Positions 1-8,642 of a stretch of DNA of 64,000 nucleotides are shown one piece after another. Position numbers and translations under genes: made by a program. Location: contig NZ_CP096255.1 in the NCBI RefSeq assembly GCF_011516635.5, positions 1,364,001-1,428,000 on the forward strand. Reading direction: 5' to 3'. Every line of letters begins with the position of its first letter. The stretch's first letter is position 1. Origin of the DNA: Bradyrhizobium barranii subsp. apii. GTDB lineage: Bacteria; Pseudomonadota; Alphaproteobacteria; Rhizobiales; Xanthobacteraceae. Below the pieces are notes generated by a model, which had not been told where the DNA came from, searched no databases, and saw nothing but the letters and a program-made list of their open reading frames with translations.

Positions 1-1
1 C

Positions 2-163
2 CTCACCGCTACTATCCTGGCAAACAGCGTTGCGGAGGAATTGTCCGTCCCCACGATAGCGCTGCTCAAGGCCACCTACCGGATATGCGCGGGAGGATCT
101 AACACAGCGCTACGCCGCACCGTATCTGACATTGTCAGAACTTCGCCAAAGGAACGATTCTAA
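2..163 (+). CDS. 3' end of an unrecognised gene cut by the window edge
   Basis: An open frame enters from the window start and ends at TAA 161-163 after 53 codons (contains ATILANSVAEEL and ends SPKERF). I do not recognise the family. It may be the tail of a longer protein or a remnant, and the start lies outside the window. Confidence 0.25.
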   Translation, partial: LTATILANSVAEELSVPTIALLKATYRICAGGSNTALRRTVSDIVRTSPKERF

Positions 164-181
164 GCTGGACAACAGCTGCCC

Positions 182-215
182 GTCAGCTTGGCTGGGTATC
201 CTCGCAGCAGGGCCT
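182..215 (+). promoter_or_regulatory. weak candidate tts box upstream of nopT
   Basis: GTCAGCTT at 182-189 matches the first half of the TtsI-binding tts box, and it lies about 85 bp upstream of the nopT start. The second half is poorly conserved. Type III effector genes of rhizobia are normally driven by TtsI through such a box, so position and orientation fit, but the match is partial. Confidence 0.3.
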
Positions 216-269
216 AAGCATCCCGAATCGATCCGTGGAAACTAGCGCAGCACAGAAAGGTGAATCGTC

Positions 270-1088
270 ATGTACGATCGAATCAGTAGCTCATCGACAC
301 GCACTAGCCAAGCTGACGAACTGAGTCAGTCGGTGGATAGCGGCAGCTTTACGGAAACACTAGCACATCTCTCGCCTCAGTGGAACTCACAACCGGGGGA
401 GTTGCCCGACAAGAGGGGGGCCTGCTGCAGCAAGCCACATACCTCGGATGAAAACGACGTTCGAACTTCCAGTGCCTCCGACCCCAGTACATCCGCTCCA
501 GAGAGTCCGGCCACCTCCTTGTTTGATTACAGAACGGCCGATCTGCGTGATGCGAATGTGGACGGCATCTGCGTTGGGCTGACTGCGGAGTGGTTCCGCA
601 ATCTTAACAACAGCCCACCAACCCGAATGCGTGCGCTCACACCTGGGTCGCAAACGCACGCCTCAGCGGCTGAACGGCAGCAGCAATATCAAAATCTCAA
701 GGATCAGTTGCGAAGCAGGGGAGCAGACTCTTCTCACGCCGACCTTCGGGCACAGAATGCCATTTTGGAGGAAGCTGGCTTGGAACCGGCTGGAGAGGAG
801 AAGAGATTCGCATTCGGCAAGTCTTCGAACGTCGAGCGCATGGTGAACGAAATCAACAAAGACCGATCGAACCATTTGCTCAGCTTGTATTTCGCCGAAG
901 GCGGCGCACACACAGTGGCGACGTCGGCCTCCAATGGAACGACCACGCTTTTCGACCCTAACTTTGGAGAATTTACTGTTCGATCAGATCCGAACCAGAT
1001 GGCTTCATTGTTACAAAGCCTCGCCGATCGTTACAGGAATCCCAACGGGCAACATTTGTCGACAATCACGACGCAAAGGATGCAGTGA
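270..1088 (+). CDS. nopT: type III effector NopT, C58 (YopT/AvrPphB) cysteine protease
   Basis: A 272-residue protein recognisable as rhizobial NopT, a protease delivered into host plant cells by the type III secretion system. The C58 catalytic triad is visible as C101 (DGICVG), H214 (GGAHT) and D229 (LFDPNF), matching C93/H205/D220 of the NGR234 protein. The self-cleavage region is present as DKRGACC at 47-53. In NGR234 cleavage follows residue 49 and exposes G50, with C52 and C53, for acylation and membrane targeting; here the residue before the cut is R instead of M. The Ser/Thr-rich N-terminus fits a secretion signal. The ATG at 270 follows a GAAAGG ribosome site. The frame is intact, so the effector may be functional. 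Confidence 0.92.
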   Translation: MYDRISSSSTRTSQADELSQSVDSGSFTETLAHLSPQWNSQPGELPDKRGACCSKPHTSDENDVRTSSASDPSTSAPESPATSLFDYRTADLRDANVDGICVGLTAEWFRNLNNSPPTRMRALTPGSQTHASAAERQQQYQNLKDQLRSRGADSSHADLRAQNAILEEAGLEPAGEEKRFAFGKSSNVERMVNEINKDRSNHLLSLYFAEGGAHTVATSASNGTTTLFDPNFGEFTVRSDPNQMASLLQSLADRYRNPNGQHLSTITTQRMQ

Positions 1089-1449
1089 GTTGGGCCTGCA
1101 GGCCGGTGGTGATTGACGCCTTCTGTGAAGGCGCGGATGCGTCGGCCAGCGCTTGCGTCGGCCGCGGCGTCGGGAGCCAGCTCTGCGGCAGATGGAGGAA
1201 TTTCCTTCCAAGAGCTTGGCAGCGGTGAATGAGGCCGCAATGGCAATGATCGTCGCGTATAAGAGCGCCACGACGAGAACAGTCACCCAGTTGGATTGTG
1301 AACCTTGAGCAACGTGTCGCTCCGGCGAACTCTGACTTGACGATGTCGCAGCAGAAGGCCAATGCATTGATTTCATCGGGGCGCTGGAGCATTAAGGCGT
1401 GAACGAAAGGCAGATTTATCTGTGCTCTTCCATAGCAAGCCTCAGACCT

Positions 1450-1840
1450 TGGGATGCGCTGCGCTTTTCCGCCTGAGATAAACGCGACCCGTCCCCGCGC
1501 CGAGACCAAGAGATCGTCCCCGCGCCTGCACTCCTGCGGCAAGCCAACCGAAGTGCCTCTCACCTCTTGCGGGACCGTGACAATGTCATGAAGGCCGTCC
1601 AAGAACGCCGGTTTTAGAGAATCGATTGTCGTCGAACGGACAACGAAGGCGAAGCCCGGCGCATCGTTCCGCGTTTCCTCGAGCCGCCCTTGCTGATTGG
1701 TGCCGAGCGGGCGCAAGTAATTCGTTCTGCCGCGCTCTATGAAACGGAGAAAATTCGTGTGATAAACAATCTGGCAGGGCGTCGATATCTTAAAGTAGAC
1801 TCGCACCTGCATGTACCGCCGTCCGTCTCGAATTTCGCCG
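1450..1840 (-). pseudogene. damaged ybgC-like acyl-CoA thioesterase (hot-dog fold)
   Basis: The frame shows YbgC-family sequence: QVRVYF, then IVYHTNFLRFIERGRTNYLR, FAFVVRSTTIDSLKPA and VSARGRVAFISGGKAQRIP. The catalytic segment, normally YYEDTD, reads KISTPC. The neighbouring frame over the same bases still spells EDIDA, so a pair of compensating one-base indels has scrambled the active-site aspartate. The surrounding open frame runs 1066-2013, but the parts outside YbgC are unrecognised and probably spurious. YbgC normally belongs to the chromosomal tol-pal group, so this is probably an orphan copy. Confidence 0.6.
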
Positions 1841-2173
1841 TCAAGAGAGACTGTCACAGCGCGGTTCCCCTTATTGCGCGTATAGGGACCAATTGTCTTG
1901 CACCGAGGGGGCTGGGCGAGCGCTAGAATCCTTTGCTTGGCTCCTCCTGACGCCGGCGGCATCGACGCGGTCGTCGATTGGAAGAGCGACGTGGCTCCGG
2001 ATGCCTCGAGCACCCGCCACTACGGGCAGCAGATCGCCGGCTATAGAAGCAGAGCAACGCCAATCCACCGGTCAGGTCGGCGAACTCGCTTAGCAAGCAA
2101 CGCTGCTGATGGTGAGGCGCTTCGAAGCGACGACAGAGCTTAGTCGCGGCTGAGACTTAATCTCGAAGCCAGC

Positions 2174-3117
2174 CTTAGAGTCTGTCCGGAAAGATTACCT
2201 TGGATTGCATAGCTTTCGCAGCATGAGTCGGATGGAGGCCAGCTTGAGAAAGGCGAGCGCCCTGTGATTGAAGCATTCCCAATCTTTGGACAGTCTTCGG
2301 CATCGCCCGAGCCAGGCAAAGGTACGCTCGACGATCCAGCGTTTGGGCAAGACGACGAAACGGTGAGCCTGATCGGAGCGTTTGACGATTTCGAGGTTCA
2401 CGCGCTTCAGAGCGCTACGCAGCCCCTTCTGGAAATGTGGCCCTTGATATCCGCCGTCGGCGTAGAGCTTCAGAAGAAAGGGATAGAGGCCGAACAACGT
2501 TGCCATCAGGAGCACGCCGCCGTCGCGATCCTGGATGTCCGCCGCATGCACGATGGCGTGCATCAAGAGGCCTTGCGTGTCGACGAGAATGTGCCGCTTC
2601 TTGCCCTTGATCTTCTTGCCCGCGTCGTAGCCATGGAGATCATGAGGCCCCCTTTTTCAGCGCTTTTCACGCTCTGGCTATCGATGATGGCGGCGGTGGG
2701 AGAAGCCTCGCGCTCGGCCCTTTCGCGACATTCGACATAGAGGGCGTGATGAATTTTATCGAGCGTGCCGTTCCAGCTCCACAGATCGAAGTAGCCATAC
2801 AGCGTCGAGCGCGGCGGCAGGTCCTTGGGGATCGCGCGCCACTGGCAACCTGTGCTCAGGATGTACATCAGCCCGTTGGCAATCTCGCGCAGGTCCACCG
2901 TACGCTTGTTGCCGCCGCGCTTGGCCGGCGGGATGCGAGGCGCGATCAGCGCCCACTCCTCGTCGGTCAAGTCGCTCGGATAGCGCAGGCGGCTGCGGTC
3001 GTAGCGTGCACGGTTCTCGGTAGTCCACATTGGCGGCGCGTCCCCATCGAATCAGGCCGCTCACCTTGAATCACAACCGATTCATTCGACTCAACATGTT
3101 TTGGAACAGACACTTAG
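2174..3117 (-). mobile_element. IS5-family insertion sequence with terminal repeats and target duplication
   Basis: The element is bounded by imperfect inverted ends: GTCTGTCCGGAAA from 2180, and on the other strand GTCTGTTCCAAAA ending at 3112. CTTAG flanks both sides (2174-2178 and 3113-3117), consistent with a target duplication. It carries one transposase, split over two frames. Confidence 0.8.
2195..3030 (-). pseudogene. IS5-family (IS427-like) transposase in two frames
   Basis: The first part (155 codons from 3030) carries the DUF4096-type N-terminus (SDLTDEEWALIAPRIPP, CQWRAIPKDLPP) and the first catalytic Asp in AIIDSQSVK. The second part (ends 2195) carries LYADGGYQG with the second Asp and the region around the Glu (WIVERTFAWLGRCRRL). 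The two parts join near 2570-2650 by a frame change after KGG. IS427-type elements often make their transposase by programmed frameshifting, so the element may still be active. A plain disabling frameshift is the alternative. Confidence 0.8.
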
Positions 3118-3219
3118 CGCGGCGAAGCGCTCAAGCACCGCCGGATGAAGGACTGCCTAGCTCTGCACTTGACGTAACCCTTCGGTCCACTTGACTTGCC
3201 CCCGCAAGTGACCCGGGTT

Positions 3220-3450
3220 CGCGCTCGTCGTGCTACGGACCAAGCGGATCCGGATTCAGCTTCAGGACTCTATCGTCTACCTTGATGCCGGAGCCGTCGG
3301 GCGTCTTGCCGTCGGGAAGGTCTCGGCCGCATGCGCCATTCAACCCAGCGAGGGAGAGGCGGGCTTCGTTTTCCGGATAGCTACCGCCGACATCGGAGTG
3401 GCTTCCGGCGAACCACACCTGCTGCAGCCAATTCGAATGCTTAAAATATC
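3220..3450 (-). pseudogene. fragment of a DUF2235 (Tle1-like alpha/beta hydrolase) protein
   Basis: The reverse strand encodes QQVWFAGSHSDVGGSYPE, the DUF2235 signature (VWFxGxHSDVGGSY), then RLSLAGLNG and NPDPLGP. About 75 residues survive of a family usually several hundred residues long. DUF2235 includes type VI secretion phospholipase effectors of the Tle1 type. No VgrG, immunity gene or other type VI gene is adjacent, so this is an isolated remnant. Confidence 0.6.
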
Positions 3451-3765
3451 GCGCAAGGGCTGCCCCGCACATTCAGCGCGAGAGCAGGCCTTTGTCGGGC
3501 ACTTGCCGCGCCGGTTGTCGGCATTGAGGCTCAATGCCGACAACCTGACACTACGCGCCGCTACGAAGTGCCTGTTGAGCCTGCGAATTCAGTTCGGCAC
3601 GCGATTTGCTCTGTTCGCGGCATCATCACCAATCGCAGTGCGATGGTCTTCGGGGCGGACACGGCGCGCGTCGCTGTTCGCGTCTGGTTCGTTCCGACGG
3701 TTTGCTGTGGCAATGAGTTGGCGTTCGATTGCGGACCGAGAAAATGCAGGAAAGGGGAATGTTGG

Positions 3766-3955
3766 ATGCGATCTAGAGTTCTTCTTTTGGGAGCCACAAC
3801 AATTGCGCTCGTCGCGAGAAGCGGCAGACCTTGAGCCAGGAGTCAAGCTTGCCGCCGGCGGTGTCGGACTGGGCCGGAGGCTATGTTGGCGGACACGTCG
3901 GTGGCGGGTGCGGTCGAGCCTCCTTCACCAATCCCTGCGGTCAGTCGATCTTTGG
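3766..3955 (+). pseudogene. 5' fragment of an outer-membrane beta-barrel (porin-like) gene
   Basis: ATG 3766 after a purine-rich AAAGGGGAA site begins a signal-like stretch (MRSRVLLLGATTIAL). After a frame change this continues as VSDWAGGYVGGHVGGGCG and FTNPCGQSIFGDA, resembling the first strands of rhizobial opacity-type porins (compare DWTGYYIG in the intact gene at 21111-21833). It runs directly into P450 sequence at about 3956, so it marks the junction where the gibberellin operon was inserted or truncated. Confidence 0.5.
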
Positions 3956-4197
3956 CGATGCGGACAGGTTCGATGTCACCCGGCGGGACAACCCGCGCTG
4001 TCGGCCCGGGGGGGGGGCATTTCTGCCTGGGTGCTGCGCTGGTGCACCTGGAATTGCGATGCGCCTTCCCCGGGTTGTTCGTGCGGCTGGGGGGTCTGCC
4101 GCTGACCGTCGCCGCGGAGGAGGTCGTCGACGTGCCATCTTACGTCATTCGCTGCCCGCAGCGCCTGCCGGTCACCTTCCGCCCTTCCATCGCTTAG
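3956..4197 (+). pseudogene. C-terminal remnant of CYP115 (gibberellin 3-oxidase P450)
   Basis: About 80 residues of a P450 C-terminus remain: DADRFDVTRRDNP in one frame, then after a frame change at a run of ten G (4008-4017) the haem-loop sequence GGGHFCLGAAL with the Cys ligand, and PSYVIRCPQRLPVTF. It ends 17 bp before CYP112. In most rhizobial gibberellin operons CYP115, which converts GA9 to GA4, survives only as such a truncated piece at the operon start. Position and sequence fit that remnant; assignment to CYP115 instead of another P450 is inference. Confidence 0.7.
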
Positions 4198-4213
4198 AGA
4201 GTGAAGTGCCACC

Positions 4214-5411
4214 ATGTCCGAACACCCCTTGCCGACGCTACCGATGTGGCGCGTCGATCACATCGAGCCCTCGCCCGAGATGTTGGCGCTACGCGCCAAC
4301 GGTCCGATCCACCGCGTGCGCTTCCCGTCCGGGCACGAAGGCTGGTGGGTGACGGGCTACGACGAAGCCAAGGCGGTGTTGTCCGACACGGCGTTCCGGC
4401 CTGCGGGAATGCCGCCGGCGGCATTCACCCCGGATTCGGTGATTCTCGGTTCGCCGGGGGGGCTGGTCTCGCACGAGGGGGCCGAACATGCCCGGTTACG
4501 CACGATCGTGGCGCCGGCGTTCAGCGACCACAGGGTGAAGCTGCTCGCGCAGCGGGTAGAGGCGATCGCCGCGCAGTTGTTCGAGACGCTGGCGGCCCAG
4601 CCCCAGCCCGCTGACCTGCGGCGCCACCTCTCCTTTCCGCTTCCGGCTATGGTCATCAGCGCGCTGATGGGTGTGCTCTACGAGGATCACGCCTTTTTCG
4701 CCGAGCTGTCCGACGAGGTGATGACGCACCAGCATGAAAGCGGCCCGCGCGTCGCGCCTGGCCTGGGAAGAGCTGCGCGCCTACATTCGCGGCAAGATGC
4801 GGGACAAGCGCCAGGATCCGGGCGACAACCTGCTGACGGATCTGCTTGCGGCGGTCTACCTGGGCAAGGCGACCGAGGAAGAGGCGATGGGCCTGGCGGC
4901 GGGCATGCTGGTGGCCGGGCACGAGAGCGCCGTCGCGCAGATCGAATTCGGCCTGCTGGCCATGCTCCGCCACCCGCAGCAGCGCGAACGCCTGGTCGGC
5001 GATCCATCCCTGGTGGACAAGGCGGTGGAGGAAATCCTGCGCATGTACCCGCCGGGCGCGGGGTGGGACGGCATCATGCGCTATCCGAGGACCGACGTGA
5101 CCATCGCGGGCGTTCATATTCCCGCGGAGAGCAAGGTGTTGGTCGGCCTGGCGGCGACGTCGTTCGATCCGCGCCATTTCGACGAACCGGAAATCTTCGA
5201 CGTCGGGCGCGACGGAAAGCCGCACCTGGCGTTCTCCTTCGGGCCGCACTACTGCATTGGCGTGGCGCTGGCCAGGCTGGAACTCAAGGTGGTGTTCGGT
5301 TCGATCTTCCAGCGCTTTCCCGCGCTGCGCCTGGCCGTGGCGCCGGAAGAACTGAAGTTGCGCAAGGAGATCATCACTGGCGGGTTCGAGGAGTTCCCGG
5401 TGCTCTGGTGA
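4214..5411 (+). pseudogene. CYP112: CYP112, gibberellin C20-oxidase P450, with one frameshift
   Basis: The N-terminal part (from ATG 4214, [12 protein letters not shown]) reads to [14 protein letters not shown] near 4750. The rest continues in the next frame from [15 protein letters not shown] to EFPVLW and TGA 5409-5411. The shift from frame 2 to frame 3 lies between about 4734 and 4760. Both halves match the rhizobial GA12-to-GA9 oxidase: I-helix [10 protein letters not shown], ExxR in EEILRMYPP and haem loop [10 protein letters not shown]. Total length (about 399 codons) is normal, so a single-base indel is the only visible defect. An unbroken frame from 4214 through CYP114 to 6799 is an artefact of this shift. 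Confidence 0.88.
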
Positions 5412-5503
5412 TGCGCGGACGCCGCCGGGGATCGCGATCTTCTCCGCAATTTGCCGGCGCGCCTCGCGCGCCGGTTAGATCAGGTAGCCAACAGGTAGCC
5501 AAG

Positions 5504-6799
5504 ATGGACATGCAAGAAACCACGGCAGCATGCCGGGACGCCTTCGCCGAACTAGCGTCGGCGGCGTGCACCCACGACCCGTATCCGTTCATGCGGTGGT
5601 TGCGCGAGCACGATCCGGTGCATCGCGCGGCGTCGGGGCTCTTTCTGTTGAGCCGCCACGCCGACATCTATTGGGCGTTCAAGGCCACGGGCGATGCGTT
5701 TCGGGCGCCGGCGCCGGGCGAACTGGCGCGCTATTTCCCGCGTGTGGCGACCAGCCTATCGCTCAATCTGCTGGCGTCCACGCTAGCGATGAAGGATCCA
5801 CCGACGCATACGCGTCTGCGCCGGCTGATCTCGCGCGATTTCACCATGCGCCAGATCGACAACCTGCGGCCGAGCATCGCACGCATCGTCGCTGCGCGCC
5901 TGGACGGCATGGCGCCCGCGCTGGAGCGCGGGGAGGCGGTGGACCTGCATCGGGAATTCGCGCTGGCCTTGCCCGTGTTGGTCTCCGCTGAACTGTTCGG
6001 CATGCCCCCGGACGACATGTTCGGGCTCGCCGCCGGCATCGGCGCCATTCTGGAAGGCCTGCGCCCGCACGCCAGCGATCCCCAGCTCGCCGCGGCGGAC
6101 GCGGCCAGCGCCAGGGTGCTGGCCTACTTCGGCGACCTCATACCGCGCAAGCGCGCCGATCCCCGCCACGACATCGTGTCGATGCTGGTCGGCGCACAAG
6201 ACGCCGATGCCGACACGCTGTCGGATGCGGAGTTGATCAGCATGTTGTGGGGCATGCTGCTGGGCGGCTTCGCCACCACTGCTGCGGCCATCGACCATGC
6301 GGTCCTGGCGATGCTGGCGTATCCCAAACAGCGGCACTGGCTGCAGGGAGACGCCGTGGGGGTGAAAGCATTCGTCGAAGAAGTCCTGCGCTGCGACGCG
6401 CCCGTTATGTTCAGCTCCATTCCGCGTATCGCCCAGCGCGACATCGAACTGGGCGGCGCGGTGATCCCGAAGAACGCGGACGTGCGCGTGCTGGTCGCGG
6501 CCGGCAATCGCGACCCGGACGCCTTCGCCGATCCCGACCGCTTCGATCCCGCGCGGTTCTACGGCACCAGTCCTGGCATGTCGACCGACGGGAAGATCAT
6601 GCTGAGCTTCGGCCACGGCATCCACTTCTGCCTCGGTGCGCAACTGGCCCGGGTGCAGTTGGCCGAGAGCCTGCCGCGGATCCAGGCGCGCTTCCCCACA
6701 CTGGCATTGGCCGAGCAGCCGACCCGGGAGCCGTCCGCGTTCCTTAGGACGTTCCGCGCGCTGTCGGTGCGGCTGCAAGCGCGGGGGGGGGGGGGCTGA
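5504..6799 (+). CDS. CYP114: CYP114, P450 of gibberellin synthesis (ring contraction)
   Basis: 431 residues from ATG 5504. P450 hallmarks are ExxR in EEVLRCDAP and the haem loop [10 protein letters not shown]. The I-helix reads GGFATTAAA, with Ala where most P450s have an acid. In characterised rhizobial operons CYP114 works with the adjacent ferredoxin to convert ent-kaurenoic acid to GA12-aldehyde. An earlier ATG in the same frame belongs to the shifted CYP112, so I chose the ATG that matches the usual N-terminus and spacing (92 bp after CYP112). The gene ends in a run of thirteen G (6783-6795) coding RGGGG, then TGA, one base before the ferredoxin ATG. Confidence 0.92.
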   Translation: MDMQETTAACRDAFAELASAACTHDPYPFMRWLREHDPVHRAASGLFLLSRHADIYWAFKATGDAFRAPAPGELARYFPRVATSLSLNLLASTLAMKDPPTHTRLRRLISRDFTMRQIDNLRPSIARIVAARLDGMAPALERGEAVDLHREFALALPVLVSAELFGMPPDDMFGLAAGIGAILEGLRPHASDPQLAAADAASARVLAYFGDLIPRKRADPRHDIVSMLVGAQDADADTLSDAELISMLWGMLLGGFATTAAAIDHAVLAMLAYPKQRHWLQGDAVGVKAFVEEVLRCDAPVMFSSIPRIAQRDIELGGAVIPKNADVRVLVAAGNRDPDAFADPDRFDPARFYGTSPGMSTDGKIMLSFGHGIHFCLGAQLARVQLAESLPRIQARFPTLALAEQPTREPSAFLRTFRALSVRLQARGGGG

Positions 6800-6800
6800 G

Positions 6801-7088
6801 ATGCGCGTCGTGGTCGACCAGGATCTGTGCGGAACCACCGGGCAGTGCGTGCTGACGCTGCCGGGCACCTTTCGCCAGCGCGACCCGGACGGCGTGGCCG
6901 AAGTGTGCGTAGCGACGGTCCCGCAGGCGCTGCACGCCGCCGTGCGGCGCGCGGCCAGCCAGTGCCCGGTCGCCGCCATTCGGGTCATCGAAAGCGACGC
7001 TGGCGATGACCAGCGACCCTGCGCCTTCTCCGGCGGAGGCCGAGCGGCATGCCGCGAAAGACCAACGCAATCCAGGAGGACACGATGA
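6801..7088 (+). CDS. 3Fe-4S type ferredoxin, partner of CYP114
   Basis: A 95-residue small ferredoxin with cysteines at C10 and C16 (DLCGTTGQC) and C55 followed by Pro (SQCPVAA), the pattern of single-cluster 3Fe-4S ferredoxins that feed bacterial P450s. It starts one base after the CYP114 stop, and its TGA overlaps the ATG of the SDR remnant (ATGA 7085-7088), so it is translationally coupled on both sides. The tail after residue 66 is Arg-rich and outside the ferredoxin fold. In this operon family the ferredoxin is needed for full CYP114 turnover. Confidence 0.92.
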   Translation: MRVVVDQDLCGTTGQCVLTLPGTFRQRDPDGVAEVCVATVPQALHAAVRRAASQCPVAAIRVIESDAGDDQRPCAFSGGGRAACRERPTQSRRTR

Positions 7089-7162
7089 GGCGGTTTGAAG
7101 GCAAGGTGGCCGTGGGCGGCAGAGTGGTGGTACCTGCCGCCGAAGCGGCGCCGCGCTGCTGA
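7085..7162 (+). pseudogene. 25-codon scar of the gibberellin short-chain dehydrogenase gene
   Basis: In the standard operon a full SDR gene (about 250-280 codons, GA12-aldehyde to GA12) lies between ferredoxin and CYP117. Here the ATG at 7085 opens MRRFEGKVAV, a typical SDR N-terminus that should lead into the TGxxxGxG cofactor loop. Instead it continues GGRVVVPAAEAAPRC and stops at TGA 7160-7162. The residual frame keeps both couplings: ATGA with the ferredoxin stop and TGATG with the CYP117 start. An in-frame internal deletion of roughly 750 bp is the simplest reading. No Rossmann fold or YxxxK motif remains. Confidence 0.8.
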
Positions 7163-8505
7163 TGGACATGCTGCTCAACCCGCTGGACCGTCGGCACCGG
7201 CTGCGGTACGATATTCCGGTCGTGCCCGGCGCTTTCCCCTTGGTCGGGCATCTTCCCGCCATCGTCTGCGACTTGCCGCGCCTGCTGCTGCGCGCGGAAC
7301 GGACGCTGGGCAGCTGCTTCTGGCTGGATTTCGGCCCTGCCGGACACCAGATGACCTGCGTGGATCCGGATGCGTTCGCATTGCTCCGGCACAAGGACGT
7401 GTCCTCGGCGCTGATCGAAGAGATCGCGCCCGAATTGCTTGGCGGAACGTTGGTCGCCCAGGACGGCGGCGCGCACCGGCAGGCGCGCGATGCGATCAAA
7501 GCGGCGTTCCTGCCCAAGGGGCTGACCGAGGCCGGCATCGGCGACCTGTTCGCGCCCGTCATCCGGGCGCGGGTGCAGGCGTGGCGCGACCGCGGCGACG
7601 TAACCATCCTGCGCGAAACCAGCGACCTGTCACTCAGGCTCATCTTCAGACTCATGGGAATCCCCGCGCAGGACCTGCCGGGATGGCATCGCAAGTACCG
7701 GCAACTGCTGCAGTTGATCGTCGCGCCCCGGGTCGACCTGCCCGGACTGCCCTTGCGGCGCGGCCGCGCCGCCCGCGACTGGATCGACGCGCAGCTGCGC
7801 CAGTTCGTCCGCGACGCCCGCGCGGATACCGCGCGCACCGGGTTGATCAACGACATGGTGAGCGCCTTCGATCGCAGCGACGATGCGCTCTCCGATGACG
7901 TGCTGGTCGCCAATATCCGCTTGCTGCTGCTTGGCGGTCACGACACCACCGCCTCGACGATGGCCTGGATGGTGATCGAGTTGGCGCGGCAGCCTGTGCT
8001 GTGGGATGCCCTGGTCGAGGAGGCGAAACGCGTGGGCGCGGTGCCGACCCGGCACGCGGACCTGGCGCAGTGTCCGGTCGCCGAGGCGCTGTTCCGCGAG
8101 ACGCTGCGCGTGCATCCGGCGACCACGCTCCTGCCGCGTCGCGCGCTGCAGGAATTGCAACTCGGCCAACGGCGCATTCCCGCGGGCACCCATCTGTGCA
8201 TCCCGCTGCTGCATTTCTCGACATCGGCGCTGCTGCACGAGGCGCCTGATCAGTTCCGCCTGGCGCGGTGGCTGCAACGCACGGAGCCGATCCGGCCGGT
8301 GGACATGCTGCAGTTCGGTACCGGCCCACACGTCTGCATCGGCTATCACTTGGTATGGCTGGAACTGGTGCAGTGCTGCATCGCCTTGGCGCTGACCATG
8401 CACAAGGCCGGGGTGCGGCCGCGGTTGCTGAGCGGCGTCGAAAAAGGCCGGCGCTATTACCCGACCGCACATCCGTCCATGACAATCCGCATCGGATTCT
8501 CATGA
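7162..8505 (+). CDS. CYP117: CYP117, ent-kaurene oxidase P450
   Basis: 447 residues with I-helix LLLLGGHDTTAS, ExxR in FRETLRVHP and haem loop FGTGPHVCIG. In characterised bacterial gibberellin operons CYP117 oxidises ent-kaurene to ent-kaurenoic acid. The ATG overlaps the stop of the SDR remnant (TGATG), so translation is coupled to it. The frame is intact and of normal length. It is followed by 137 bp before the GGPS start. Confidence 0.92.
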   Translation: MDMLLNPLDRRHRLRYDIPVVPGAFPLVGHLPAIVCDLPRLLLRAERTLGSCFWLDFGPAGHQMTCVDPDAFALLRHKDVSSALIEEIAPELLGGTLVAQDGGAHRQARDAIKAAFLPKGLTEAGIGDLFAPVIRARVQAWRDRGDVTILRETSDLSLRLIFRLMGIPAQDLPGWHRKYRQLLQLIVAPRVDLPGLPLRRGRAARDWIDAQLRQFVRDARADTARTGLINDMVSAFDRSDDALSDDVLVANIRLLLLGGHDTTASTMAWMVIELARQPVLWDALVEEAKRVGAVPTRHADLAQCPVAEALFRETLRVHPATTLLPRRALQELQLGQRRIPAGTHLCIPLLHFSTSALLHEAPDQFRLARWLQRTEPIRPVDMLQFGTGPHVCIGYHLVWLELVQCCIALALTMHKAGVRPRLLSGVEKGRRYYPTAHPSMTIRIGFS

Positions 8506-8642
8506 GCTGGGATCGCATGCCCCGTGTGGCGAGGCAGCGGCGCCGGCGACGCGCGGCATTGCTGCACTCGGTGCGACGCCGGCAACACCGCGGCGGCTCG
8601 GGGCTCGCCGTGGCCGTTTCAGGTACCAAGGAGATGAACAAC

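Noticed and set aside
1011..1376. Possible tolQ remnant next to the ybgC-like gene
   Set aside because: The hydrophobic stretch LVVALLYATIIAIAASF is suggestive, but no TolQ block could be matched.
4214..6799. 861-codon open frame that would fuse two P450s
   Set aside because: It arises only because the CYP112 frameshift reads through out of frame until the CYP114 frame; the middle part has no P450 sequence while the neighbouring frame does.
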